64,000 bases of DNA, from the NCBI RefSeq assembly GCF_949987535.1, contig NC_080067.1:64104405-64168404 (forward strand). Reading direction: 5' to 3'. The translations under genes and the position numbers were made by a program. The DNA comes from Balaenoptera acutorostrata. Taxonomy: Eukaryota > Chordata > Mammalia > Artiodactyla > Balaenopteridae. The notes under the pieces were generated by a model. That model saw only the letters and a list, made by a program, of their open reading frames with translations. It made no database searches and was not told where the DNA came from. Below are positions 22,553 to 35,000 of the stretch, one piece after another; the stretch's first letter is position 1; each line of letters begins with the position of its first letter.

Positions 22553-24740
22553 ATGAAGAGGCAGAGGAACAATTCTCAATTGAAAAAACAAGAGAAACCC
22601 CTGAAAAAATAAATAATAAAAGAGAGATAAACAGTTTACCAAACAAAGAATTCAAAACGTTGCTAATAAAAATGTTAACTGAATTAGGAAAGAGTTGATC
22701 TAAACACAGATCACATTTTAACAAGGAACTAGAAAATACAAAGAAGATCAATCAAAAATAGATAATTCGGTATCTGAGATAAAAAGCACTCTAAAAGCAA
22801 TGAGTAGCAGATGAATGGCACAGAAGAAGGCATAAGTGATCTGGAAGATAGAATAACAGAAATCACCCAATCAGAACAGTAGACAGAAAGACAAATTAAA
22901 AAAATGAAAGCAACATACACTATCCATGGTATAACATTAAACATGCCAAAATTCACATTATAGGGGCTCCAGAAGGAGAAGAGAAAGAGAAGGGTATTAA
23001 AAATGTATTTGATGGATTAGAGACCTAAATGTAAGGCCAGACACTATAAAACTCTTAGAGGAAAACACAGGCAGAACACTCTATGACATAAATCACAGCA
23101 AGATCCTTTTTGACCTACCTCCTAGAGAAATGGAAATAAAAACAAAAATAAACAAATGGGACCTACTGAAACTTCAAAGCTTTTGCACAGCAAAGGAAAC
23201 GATAAACAACACAAAAAGACAACCCTCAGAATGGGAGAAAATATTTGCAAACAAAGCAACTGACAAAGGATTAATCTCCAAAATACACAAGTAGCTCATG
23301 CAGCTCAAAATCAAAAAAAACAAACAACCCAATCCAAAAATGGGCAGAAGACCTAAATAGAGATTTCTCCAAAGAAGGTATACAGATTGCCAACAAACAC
23401 ATGAAAGCATGCTCAACATCACTAATCATTAGAGAAATGCAAATCAAAATTACAATGAGGTATCACTTCACACCAGTCAGAAGGGCCATCATCAAAAAAT
23501 CTACAAACAATAAATGCTGGAGAGGGTGTGGAAAAAAGGGAACCCTCTTACACTGTTGGTGGGAATATAAATTGATACAGCCACTATGGAGAACAGTATG
23601 GAGGGTCCTTAAAAAACTAAAAATAGAACTACCATATGACCCAGCAATCCCACTACTGGGCATATACCCTGAGAAAACCATAATTCAAAAAGAGTCATGT
23701 ACCACAATGTTCATTGCAGCTCTATTTATAAAAGCCAGGATATGGAAGCAACCTAAGTGTGTATCCACAAATGAATGGATAAAGAAGATGTGGCACATAT
23801 ATACAGTGGAATATTACTCAGCCATAAAAGGAAACAAAATTGAGTTATTTATAGGATGGACCTAGAGTCTGGCATACAGAGTGAAGTAAGTCAGAAAGAG
23901 AAAAATAAATACCATATGCTAACACATATATATGGAATCTAAAAAAAAAAAAAGGTTCTGAAGAACTAGGGGCAGGACAGGAATAAAGATGCAGATGTAG
24001 AGAATGGACTTGAGGGTGCAGGTAGGGGGAAGGGTAAGCTGGGACGAAGTGAGAGAGTGGCATGGACATATATACACTACCAAATGTAAAATAGATAGCT
24101 AGCGGGAAGCAGCTGCATAGCACAGGGAGATCAGCTCGGTACTTTGTGTCCACCTAGAGGGTTGGGATAGGGAGGGTGGGAGGGAGACGCAAGAGAGAGG
24201 GGATATGGGGATATATGTATATGTATAGCTGATTCACTTTGTTATACAGCAGAAACTAACACAACTTTGTAAAGCAATTATACTCCAATAAAGGTGTTAA
24301 AAAAATAATTTAAAAAAAAAGGAAAATGTATTGGAAGAAATTATGGCTGAAAACTTCCCAAACCTAAAGAAGGAAACAGATATCCAAGTAAAGGAAGCAC
24401 AGAGGGCCCCAAACAAGATGAACCCAAACGTATCCACACCAAGAGATGTCATAATTAAAATGGCAAAAGTTAAAGATGAAGAGAGAAATCTAAAGACAAC
24501 AACAGAAAAACAAAGAGTCATATACAGAAATCCCCATAAGGCTATCAGCTGACTTCTCAGCACAAACTTTGCAGGCCAGAAGGGAGAGTCATGATATATT
24601 CAAGGTGATGAAAGGAAAAACCTGCAATCTAGATATCATGTAGAATAGGAGGAAAGATTGAAAAACTTCTCAGAGAAGCAAAACTAAAAGAATTCAGCAG
24701 TACTAAACCTACCCTAAAAGAAATGTTGAAGGGTCTTCTC
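22553..24740 (+). pseudogene. Old L1 ORF1 relic, split by a younger L1
   Basis: The first part reads, in fragments, the Lys/Glu-rich N-terminus and coiled coil of an ORF1 protein, with stops (for example the TGA in 'gaaagagttgatc' near 22696). The second part starts at 24323 with the segment encoding 'EEIMAENFPNLKKETDIQVK'. The RNA-binding half is recognisable but frameshifted. The ORF belongs to an older family than the 15214 copy. Confidence 0.7.
23012..24322 (+). mobile_element. Younger, 5'-truncated L1 inside the old L1
   Basis: It starts abruptly in the last part of ORF2 (the '[18 protein letters not shown]'-equivalent), keeps an intact CCHC knuckle at about 23515-23575, and ends in a 3' UTR with 'actccaataaaggtgtt' and an A-rich tail. 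The word 'aaaatgtatt' is present on both sides (23000-23009 and 24323-24332), consistent with a target-site duplication cut from the old ORF1. It interrupts the old element cleanly. Confidence 0.87.
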
Positions 24741-25211
24741 TAAATGGAAAAGAAGTAAGAATCTACAGGAAAGGGAAAATCATAATAAGAAAGGCAAATA
24801 TATAATAAGGATTGAAGATCACTTAAATAAGCCAATAAATAAATTAAAAGACAAAAAATGTAAAAACAACTATAACTACAATAAACAGTAAATGGTTAAG
24901 CATGAAGATGCAAAATATGACATCAAAAACACAAATAGTGGGGGAAAGGAGTAAAGATATAGATCTTTTAGAGTGTGTTTGAAATAAAATGACTATCAGT
25001 TTAAATCAAGTAAATACAATTATGGGTCAACATAAATGAACCCCATGGTAACCACAAATCAAAAACCTGCAATAGATACACAAAAAACAAAAAAGAAAAA
25101 AATCCAAGTATACTACAAAAGAAAATCATCAAACCACAGCAGGAGAAAAAAATAGAACAAGAAATGAACAGAGAAGAACTACAAAAACAACTGGAAATCA
25201 AGGAATAAAAT

Positions 25212-27890
25212 GACAATAAGTACATATCTATCAATAATTACTTTAAATGTCAATGTGCTAAATGCTCCAATCAAAAGTCATAGGGTGGCTGATTGGGAAA
25301 AAAAAAAAAAAAACCTTCAATATACTGCCTACAAGAGACTCACTTCAGGGAAAAAGAAACCCACAGACTGAAAGTGAGGGGATGGAAAAAGGTATTTTAT
25401 GCAAAAGGAAAGTATAAGAAAGTGGCAGCAGCAATACTCATATCAGATAAAACAGACCTTAAAACAAAGGCTATAACAAAAGACAAAGAATGGCATTATA
25501 TAATGATAAAGGGATTATAAAATGATAAAGGGATCAATACAAGATTGTATTGTATTGATAAATGCAATCAATATATATATCGAGCAAACAGACATAAAGG
25601 GAGAAATTGATGATAATACAATAATAGTAGGAGACTTTAACACTCCATTGACATCACCGAATAGATCATGCAGAGAGAAAATCAATAAGGTAACAGTAAT
25701 CTTAAATGATGCAATAGACCAGCTGGACGTAATTGATACCTAGAGGACATTGCATCCAAAACAGCAGAATACACATTTTTTTCAAGTTCACATTGAACAT
25801 TCTCCAGGAGAGATCACATCCTCAATAAATTTAAGAGGATAGAAATTACATCAAGCATTTTTCCATCCACAATGGTATGAAACTAGAAATCAACTACAGA
25901 AAGAAAAACTGGAAAAGAACAAACATGTGGAGACTAAACAACATGCTACATGGATCAATGATGAAATCGAAGAGTAAATCAGAAAATACCTCTAGACAAA
26001 GGAAAATGGGAACACAACTTTGAAAGTCTATGGGATACAACAAAAGCAGCTGTAATAGGGAAGTTTATAGTAATACAGGCCTTCCTCAAGAAACAAGAAA
26101 AACGTCAAATAAACAACCTAATTTACCACCAAAAAGAATAAGAAAAAGTAAAAAACAGCAAGGCCCAAAGTCAGCAGAAGGAAGGAAATAATGAAGATCA
26201 GGGAAGAAATAAATAAAACAGAGATCAAAAAACAATAGAAAAGATCAATGAAACCAAGAACTGGTTTTCTGAAAAGATAAACAAAATTAATAAACCTTTA
26301 GACAGGCTCACCAAGAAGAAAAGAGAGAGGACCCAAATAAACAAAATAAGAAATGAAAGAGGAGAAGTAACAACTTATACCACAGAGACATAAAAAATCA
26401 TAAGAGAATACTATGAATAGTTATATGCCAACAAATTGGACATCCTAGAAGAAATGGACAAATTTCTAGAAACATACAGTCTGTCAAGACTGATTCAAGA
26501 AGAAATAAGACAATTTGAACAGACTGATCACTAGAAGTGAAATTAAATTTGTAATTAAAAGAACTCCAGGAAACAAAAGTCCAGGACTGGACAGCTTTAC
26601 AGGGGAATTCTAACAAACATATAAGGAAAAACTAATTGCTATCATTCTCAAACTATTTCAAAATATACTAACATTTTTATGGAACCACAAAGATCCATAA
26701 TTTCCAAAGCAATCCTGAGAAAAAGAACAAAACTCCCAGACTTCAGACTATACTATAAAGCTAAAGTAATCAAACGTATGTTATTAGCACAGAAACAGAC
26801 ACATAGATCAATGGAACAGAACAGAGAGCCCAGAAATATACCCATGCTCCTATAGTCAATTAATCTATGACAAAGGAGGCAGGAATATACACTGGTGAAA
26901 AGACAGTCTCTTCAACAAGTGGTACTGGGAAAACTGGGCAGCCACATGAAAAACAATGAGATTAGAACATTTCCTCACACCATATACAAAAATAAACTCA
27001 AAATGGTTTCAGGTTTAAAACCTAAAATCACAAAACTCATAGAAGAGAACAGAGGCAGAACACTATCTGACATAAATAACGGCAATATTTTTTTGGATGT
27101 TTCCTAAGGCAAAAGAAATAAAAGCAAAAATAAACAAATGAGACCTAATTACACTTAAAAACTTTTTCACAGCAAAGGAAACCTTGGACAAAACAAAAAG
27201 ACAATTTACAGAATGGGAGAAAATATTTGCAAATAATGTGATCAACAGGGGTTAATATCCTAAATATACAAACAGCTCATACAACTAAATATTAAAAAAA
27301 AATAATTAAACAACCCAATCAAAAAAATGGGCAGACCTGAATAGACATTTCTCCAAAGAAGACATACAGATGACTAATAGGAACATGAAAAGATGCTCAA
27401 CATTGCTAATTATTAGAGAAATGCAAATCAAAACCACAATGAGGTATCACCTGTCAGAATGGCTATCATGAAAAAGCCTACAAACAAAAAATTTTGGAGA
27501 GGATGTGGAGAAAAGAGAACCCTCCTACACTGTTGGTGGGAATATAAATTGGTGCAGCCACTATGGAAAATAGTACGGACGTTCCTCAAAAAACTGAAAA
27601 TAGAACTACCATAAGATCCAGCAGTTTCACTCCTGGGTATATATTCAGAAAAAATGAAAACTCTAATTTGAAAAGATACATGCACCCCAATGTTCATAGC
27701 AGCACTGTTTACAATAGTCAAGACTTGGAAGCAATGCAAGTGCACATCAACAGATGACTGGCTTAAGAAGATGTGTTATAAAAAAAGAATGAAACACTGC
27801 CATTTGCAGCAACATGGATGGGCCTAGAGAATATTATGCTTAGTTAAATGTCATACAGAGAAAGGAAAATACTGTATGATATCATTTATA
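25212..27890 (+). pseudogene. Old L1 ORF2 relic with deleted reverse transcriptase core
   Basis: The endonuclease part is recognisable (QETHF, VRGWKK, IIVGDFNTPL), with frameshifts and a poly(A) expansion at 25298-25314. A stretch reading 'GNKSPGLDSFTGEF' leads towards the reverse transcriptase. The junction near 26668 then removes the palm with FADD. The C-terminal part follows with many stops, and the CCHC region near 27490-27545 is partly kept. This copy is long dead. Confidence 0.78.
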
Positions 27891-28195
27891 TGTGGAATCT
27901 AAGAAAAAAAACAAATGAATGTATATGCAAAACAGAAACTGACTCACAGATGAGAGAAAACTAACTTGTGGTTACCAAAAGGTAGAGAGACTAATTAAGG
28001 TATGGGATTAATGGAAACAAACTAATATTTATATAAAATAGATAAGCAACAAGGATATACTGTATAGCACAGGGAATTATACCCACTATCTTATAATAAC
28101 CTATAACAGAGTATAATCTGCAAAAATACTTGATAACTATGCTGTACACCTGAAACTAACAAAATATTGTAAATCAACTATACTTCAAATTTTTT

Positions 28196-28329
28196 TTAAA
28201 AGGTAAATAGGATCATGTGACTCCTCTGGTTAATCTTTCCCTTGTCAGTCATAAAGTCCCTATAACTTTGCATGGATATAAGACCTTCCATTAGGTAATC
28301 TACTCACCTGTTCATTTTCATTTTCCTCC
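28196..28329. other. Short spacer, possibly the start of the L2 relic
   Basis: Just after the old L1 3' end; no features beyond possible L2 similarity. Confidence 0.3.
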
Positions 28330-28690
28330 CTATTCACCTCACACCTCAATGAGATGGAACTATTTTCAGTTCCTAGAACATACAATGCTTTTGTTCAAAA
28401 TATCTCCCCTGCCGAGGCCTTTTCTCCTTGCTTGCCAAACACCTACATGGATTGCAGGATTCTACTTGTACCTCATCTTCTTTCTGAATTCTCTCTGTAT
28501 ACCTCTACTCCTTTCATCAAGTAGAATTGTGCTCTGACTTATTTGTGCCCAACTGTTCACTGTAATAATTTATTACACCCATTTGTGTTCATATCTCTCT
28601 TGCCTACCAGACTGTTAGCTCTATGAAGATAAGGTAGAGATTCTTGCAAAGAATGAGTCCTGGTAGATCTTGCCTCAATGACCATTTCAT
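28330..28690 (+). mobile_element. L2 LINE 3'-end relic
   Basis: Motif order 'gccgaggccttttctcc', 'tgtgttcatatctctcttgcc', 'ccagactgttagctctatg', 'aagataaggtagagattc' is that of the L2 3' UTR ('actagaatgtaagctcc', 'gcagggacc'). Confidence 0.65.
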
Positions 28691-28734
28691 GGCTCCAGAC
28701 CACACCTCTATCTTGTCATGCTCAATATGAAATA

Positions 28735-28965
28735 GCAAAGGAAAGAGACTTGTTGCTTAAGAGCATGGCCTTGGAATTACACCTGGGTTCCAGATTTGCC
28801 ATTTATTACCTGAGTGACCTTTATCAAATTACTTAAGCTTCCATATTTCATTTTATCATCCATAAAAGGGAGATAACACATACTTCATGGGATTTTAGGT
28901 AGGATTAAATGAGGCAATGCCTAGCACTCAAAAATATTATGATTACATTATTATTATTATTATCC
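28735..28965 (+). repeat. MIR SINE relic with an ATT microsatellite
   Basis: MIR core ('gcttaagagcatggcc', 'acctgggttccagatttgcc', 'cctgagtgacctttatc', 'ggattaaatgaggcaatg') runs into a short (ATT)n tract at 28945-28963. Confidence 0.75.
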
Positions 28966-29269
28966 TTTATGTGGCTATATAGTTTGTTTTAGAAAGGTAA
29001 GAAAATGCATATCTTGTTTAAAGAGTGAGGTATAAATCCATTTGGAAGAGTAATTCTTTTTTCCTGTTTTATATGTTACAGAGGAAAACAGGAATTTTAT
29101 GACAATCTTTTCTAATGTAAATGATTTTATTTTTCTAAATGGGCTTAAAGCAAGGCAAATACCCTCCATTAGTTGGATGTAAATTTAGATTATGAAATAC
29201 ATTTATTCATCTGATGCTGGATTTCCAGTCCACTAAATTGGTCACTTCAAGACGTATTCCTTTTCTTTT
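28966..29269. other. Unassigned non-coding sequence
   Basis: AT-rich; nothing recognised. Confidence 0.3.
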
Positions 29270-29600
29270 TTTCTTCTGGCTGTCTCTGCAACTTCATCCA
29301 ATATTCCTGCCAAGTGGAAATGCTGCAATACCCTAAATGTGGTCTGCTAATCACCCACCAAAGCTTCCAAGAAGTTTTTTCTCTGCCTAGAATCACCTTT
29401 TCCCCTATAGCTAACACTCCATCTCCAAATTCAGCTCAGTGGTTATTTCAGGATGTTTTACCACCATCGCTATCATTCTGGGGTTTTTTTTCTCCCTTAT
29501 CTGTGTCCCCAAAGCACTGTGGCATTTATCATTGCATTGGAATTGTCTATTTACTTTTCTATCTCCTTAACTAGACCACCTATTCTTTGGGGTAGGTGCC
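29270..29600 (+). mobile_element. L2 LINE 3'-end relic
   Basis: The motifs 'ctctgcctagaatcacctttt', 'ccaaattcagctcag', 'gcactgtggcatttatc' and 'tattctttggggtagg' follow the L2 3' end in the same orientation as the copy at 28330. Confidence 0.6.
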
Positions 29601-29611
29601 ATAAACTTCAT

Positions 29612-29735
29612 ATTCCCAGACCAGCAGCATCAACATGACTCTCTTAGACTTGTTAGAAAGACAAATTCTTGGGCCCCACCCCAGACCTACTGCAACAGAA
29701 ACTCTGGGGGTGGAGCCCAGGAATCTCTTGCTCTA
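29612..29735. mobile_element. MER5A-like hAT DNA transposon relic
   Basis: 'accagcagcatcaacatgac', 'cttgttagaaagacaaattc', 'gggccccaccccagacc' and 'gggggtggagcccagg' are characteristic of the MER5A (Charlie-derived) element. It abuts the L1 that starts at 29749. Confidence 0.8.
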
Positions 29736-29748
29736 TAATAATGAGAGT

Positions 29749-31110
29749 GAAGATGGCAGAGTAGGAGGATGTGGAGTTCACATCTCCTCACAACTAGGAC
29801 ACCTAGCAGGCACTGGTGGGGGACCATGGACACTTAAGGGGACAGGAGGAACTCCTGAGCAACCGGATAGGATGTTGAGGGGAGGGAGGGGGGAGGAGAA
29901 GTGGAGGTGGGTGGGACTGGCACCCCTGAAGAGCAGCTAGGGGAGGGGAGGGGTTCCCACAACTGGAATGGCCCACCTAGGAGCAACAGGGATGGGGGAG
30001 ACCCCCAGGAGAGTGAAGGATGGGAAGGGAATGGCCAGCATTTCCCCTGCCCACTTGGGGCCTGGGGAGCCTACTGTGGTCCCTGGCTTGATCCTCTGCC
30101 CACCGAGACCCCATCTGGCCACGTGGGTCCTGAGGGTGTGGGAGGGAGGGAGGGGGGAGGGGGAGAGGAAAGGTAGAGGCCAGACTGGACCAGTGCCCCT
30201 GGGGGGTGTCTGGGGGAAGGGAGGGGTTCCCACGCTTGGAGAGGGTCCACCCCAAGTGAGGGAATCAATGGGGAGCCTGTTGAGGTCCCATGCAGATCCT
30301 CTGCAGTACAAGGTCCCCTCCTGGTGAGCGGAGGCTAAACCCCGCCCCCACACGCACACCCCGGGCCTTACCTCTGCACTCCACACTCGGAGGCCCCCTC
30401 CGGCCAAGCTGTCTTTTGCAGCCTAGCGGATCCTAAGCCTAGGCCCCTGTCCCCACCTAAACCCCAAACCTGCCTAAGCCCTGCCCCTGCCTAAGCTCCA
30501 CCCCCACAGCCAAACCCTTTTCTGGCCCTTTTTCTTTTTTTTTTTTTTCTTTTAGGTTGTGGTTGTTGTTTCATTTATATTTTTATTTTTTCTAATGAAT
30601 TTTTTATTTTTCTAATTTTATTTTATTTTTCACTCTTTATAATTGTTCTGCTCCTTTTGGTTTGTTCTCCCCCCTTTTATTTATTTTTTGCTATTGTAGT
30701 TCTGTTTTACTTTGTTGTTGTTGTTTCACTTATATTTATTTTTTTTCTATTATATATGTTTATTTTTCTAATTTTACTTTATTTTTTATTCTTTGTTATT
30801 GTACTGCTCCTTTTCTTTTTCTCTTTTTTTGCCACACCATGTGGCTTGCAGGATCTTGGTTTTCAGGCTGGGGGTCAGGCCTGAGCTCCTGTGGTGGGAG
30901 CGCTGAATCCAAACCTCTAGACAAACAGAGAACTTCAAACCCCAGGAAATATTAATTGGAGTGAGGTCTCCTGGAGGTCCTCATCTCAGCACCAAGACCT
31001 GGCTCTATCCAACTGCTTGAAAACTCCAGTGCTGGACACCTCAGGCCAAACAACCAGTAAGATAGGAACACAGCCTCACCCATCAAAAAAAAAAATGAGA
31101 TGACAAAATA
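29749..31110 (+). promoter_or_regulatory. L1 5' UTR / internal promoter region with duplicated modules
   Basis: In L1 the 5' UTR holds the internal RNA polymerase II promoter. Here the first 0.75 kb is strikingly G-rich and contains repeated modules: 'aggggttcccac' at 29949 and 30222, preceded in both cases by a G-rich run and an 'actgg' block (29916 and 30184), and a second pair 'ggggagcct' at 30064 and 30270. The following 30525-30830 is T-rich. Promoter activity is inferred from the family and is not visible in this sequence. Confidence 0.6.
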
Positions 31111-31113
31111 TAG

Positions 31114-31983
31114 ATGAAAGAGCAAGGTAAAAACCTACAAGACCAAATAAAGGAAGAGGAAATAGGCAACCTACCTGAAAAAGAATTCAGAGTAATGATA
31201 GTAAAGATGATCCAAAATCTCAGAAATAGAATGGAGGCATGGGTCAAGAAAATACAAGAAATGTTTAACAAAGACCTAGAAGAACTAAAGAATAATCAAA
31301 CAGTAATGAACAACACAATAACTGAAATGAAAAATACAATAAAAGGAATCAATAGCAGAATTACTGAGGCAGAAGAATGAATAGTGAGCTGGAAGGTAGG
31401 ATGGTGGAAATAACTGCTGAGGAAAGAAAAAAGAATGAAAAGAATTGAGGACAGTCTCAGAGACCTCTGGGAAAAAATTAAAAGCACCAACATTCATATT
31501 ATAGGGGTCCCAGAAAAAGAAGAGAACGAGAAAGGATCTGAGAAAATATTTGAAGAGATAATAATCTAAAACTTCCATAACATGGGAAAGGAAATAGCCC
31601 CCCAAGTCCAGGAAGCACATGGAGTCCCATACAGGATAAACCCTAGGAGAAACACACCATGACACATATTAATCAAACTAACAAAAATTAAATTCAAAGA
31701 AAAAATATTAAAAGCAGCAAGGGAAAAACAAAAAATAACGTACAAGGGAATCCCCACAAGGTTATCAGCTGATTTTTCAGCAGAAACTCTGCAGGCCAGA
31801 AGGGAGTGGCAGGATATATTTAAAGTGATGAAAGGGAAAAACCTACAAGCAAGATTACTCTACCCAGCAAGGATCTCATTTAGATTTGATGGAGAAATCA
31901 AAAGCTTTACAGACAAGCAAAAGCTAACAGAATCCAGCATCACCAAACCAGCTTTACAACAAATGCTAAAGGAACTTCTCTAA
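31114..31983 (+). pseudogene. L1 ORF1 pseudogene
   Basis: Translation from the ATG at 31114 gives the coiled-coil N-terminal half for 88 codons and ends at a TGA near 31378, where other copies keep reading. The coiled-coil heptad region has a single LEELKNNQ block, unlike the duplicated version at 15502. The RNA-binding and C-terminal parts follow in shifted frames and end in the usual 'LKELL' stop at 31981-31983. It is non-functional. Confidence 0.85.
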
Positions 31984-32042
31984 GCAGGAAACACAAGAGA
32001 AGAAAAAGACTCACAAAAACAAAACCCAAAACAATTAAGAAA

Positions 32043-35000
32043 GTGGTAATAGGAACATACATATCGATAATTACCTTGAATGTAAATGGATTAAATGCTC
32101 CAACCAAAAGACACAGACTGGCTGAATGGATACAAAAACAAGACCAGTATATATGCTGTCTATAAGAGACCCTCTTCAGACCTAGGGACACATACAGACT
32201 GAAAGTTAGGGGATGAAAAAAGATATTCCATGCAAAAGGAAAACACAAGAAACCTGGAGTAGTAATACTCGTATTGGATAAAATAGACTTTAAAGAACGT
32301 TACAAGAGATAAGGAAGGACATTATATAATGATCAAGGGATCAATCCAAGAAGAAAATATAACAATTATAAATATTTATGCACCCAACATAGGAGCACCT
32401 CAATCCATAAGACAAATGTTAACAGCCATAAAAGGGGAAATCGACAGTAACACAATAATAGTGGGGGACTTTTTACACCCCACTTACACCAAAGGACAGA
32501 TCATCCAGACAGAAAATAAATAAGGAAACACAAGCTTTAAATGACACAATAGACCAGATAGATTTAATTGATATGTATAAGACATTCCACCCAAAAGTGA
32601 CAGAATACACTTTCTTCTCAAGTGCACACGGAACATTCTCCAGGATAGATCACATCTTGGGTGACATATCCAGCCTCAGAAAATTTAAGGAAATTGAAAT
32701 CATACCAAGCATCTTTTCCAACCACAATACTATGAAATTAGAAATCAATTACAGGAAAAAAACTGTAAAAAAACACAAACACATGGAGGCTAAACAGTAC
32801 GCTGCTAAATAAGCAAGAGATCACTGAAGAAATCCAACAGAAAATTTAAAAATACCTAGAAACAAATGACAACAAAAACACGACGACCCAAAACCTATGG
32901 GATGCAGCAAAAGAAGTTCTAAGAGGAAGTTTATAGCAATTCTAAGAGGAAGTTTATAGCAATTCAATCTCACCTCAAGAAACAAGAAAAATCTCAAATA
33001 AACAATCTAAACTTACACCTAAAGCAACTAGAGAAAGAAGAACAAAGAAAACCCAAAGTTAGTAAAGGCAAAGAAATCATAAAGATCAGAGCAGAGATAA
33101 ATGAAATAGAAAAGAAAGAAAACAATAGCAAAGATCAATAAAACTAAAAGTTGATTCTTTGAGAAAATAAACAAAATTGATAAACCTTTAGCCAGACTCA
33201 TCAAGAAAAAAAGGGAGAGGACTCAAATCAATAAAATTAGAAATGAAAAAGGAGAAATTACAACTGACACAGCAGAAATTCAAAGGATAATAAGAGACTA
33301 CTACAAGCAACTATATGCCAATAAAATGGACAACCTGGAAGAAATGGACAAATTCTTGGAAAGATACAACTTTCTAAGACTGAACCAGGAAGAATTAGAA
33401 AATATAAGCAGACCAATCACAGGTAATGACATTGAAAGTGCAATTAAAAATCTTCCAACAAACAAAAGTCCAGGACCAGACGGCTTCACAGGTGAATTCT
33501 ATCAAGCATTAAGAGAAGCGCTAACACCTATCCTTCTCAAACTCTTCCAAAAAATTGCAGAGGAAGGAACACTCTCAAACTAGTTCTACGAGGCCACCAT
33601 CAAATCACTCTAATACCAAAACCAGACAAAGATATCACAAAAAAAGAAAATTACAGATCAATATCACTGATGAACATATATGCAAAAATCCTCAACAAAA
33701 TACTAGCAAACAGAATCCAACAACACATTTAAAAGATCATACACCATGATCAAGTGGGATTTATCCAAAGATGCAAGGATTCTTCCATATATGCAAATCA
33801 ATCAATGTGATACACCATATTAACAAACTGAAGAATAAAAACCATATGATCATCTCAATAGATGCAGAAAAAGCTTTTGACAAAATTCAACACCCATTTA
33901 TGTCCAGTGGACACAGAGGGAACCTATCGCTACATAATAAAGGCCATATATGACAAACCCACAGCAAACATCATTCTCAACGGTGAAAAACTGAAAGCAT
34001 GTCCTCTAAGATCAGGAACAAGACAAGGATGTTCACTCTTGCCAGTATTATTAAACATAGTCTTGGAAGTCCTAGCCATGGCAACCAGAGAAGGAAAAGA
34101 AATAAAAGGAATACAAATTGGAAAAGAAGAAGTAAAGCTGTCACTGTTTGCAGATGACATGATACTATACACAGAAAATCCTAAAGATGCCACCAGAAAA
34201 TTACTAGAACTAATCAATGAATTTGGTAATGTTGTTGGATACAAAATTAATGCACAGAAATCTGTTGCATTCCTCTGCACTAACAACGAAATATCAGAAA
34301 GAGAAATTAAGGAAACAATACCATTTACCATTGCAACAAAAAGAATAAAATACCTGGGAATAAACCTACCTAAGGAGGCAAAAGACCTGTACTCAGAGAA
34401 CTATAAAACACTGATGAAAGAAATCAAAGATGACACAAACAGATGGAGAGGTCTACCATGTTCTTGGATTGGAAGAATCAATACTGTGAAAATGACTATA
34501 ATACCCAAAGCAATCTACAGATTCGTTGCAATCCCTATCAAACTACCAATGGCATTTTTACAGAATTAGAACAAAAAAGTTTACAATTTGTATGGAAACA
34601 CAAAAGACCCCAAATAACCAAAGCAATCCTGAGAAAGAAAAACGGAGCTAGAGGAATCAGGATCCCTGACATCAGACTATACCACAAAGCTACAGTAATC
34701 AAGACAGTATGGTATTGTAACAAAAACAGAAACATAGATCAATGGAACAGTATAGAAAGCCCAGATATAAACCCATGCACCTATGGTCACCTAAAATATG
34801 ACAAAGGAGGCAGAAATATATAATGGAGAAAAGACACCCTCTTCAATAGGTGGTGCTGGGAAAACTGCACAGCTACATGTAAAATAATGAAATTACAACA
34901 CTCCCTAACACCATACACAAAAATAAACTCAAAATGGAATAAAGACCTAAATGTAAGAACGGATACTATAAAACTCTCAGAGGAAAACATAGGAAAAACA

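Larger units (their letters stand above)
22040..28195 (+). mobile_element. Old L1, sense, near full length but internally deleted
   Basis: The 5' UTR-like part (22040-22530) leads into a degenerate ORF1 (about 22553-23000, resuming 24323-24740), ORF2 (about 25212-27890) and a 3' UTR ending in 'acactgaaac'-like, 'aaatcaactatacttcaa' and A-rich sequence at 28195. A younger L1 3' end (23012-24322) is inserted in ORF1. Near 26668 the sequence jumps from the 'LKLFQ' region to the 'WNHKDP' region, so about a kilobase of ORF2, including the reverse transcriptase palm and the FADD box, is missing. The 5' edge is approximate. Confidence 0.82.

Noticed and set aside
29937..30407. Long open frames on both strands in GC-rich sequence
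   Set aside because: They lie in an L1 5' UTR. High GC lowers the number of stop codons, so long frames appear by chance.
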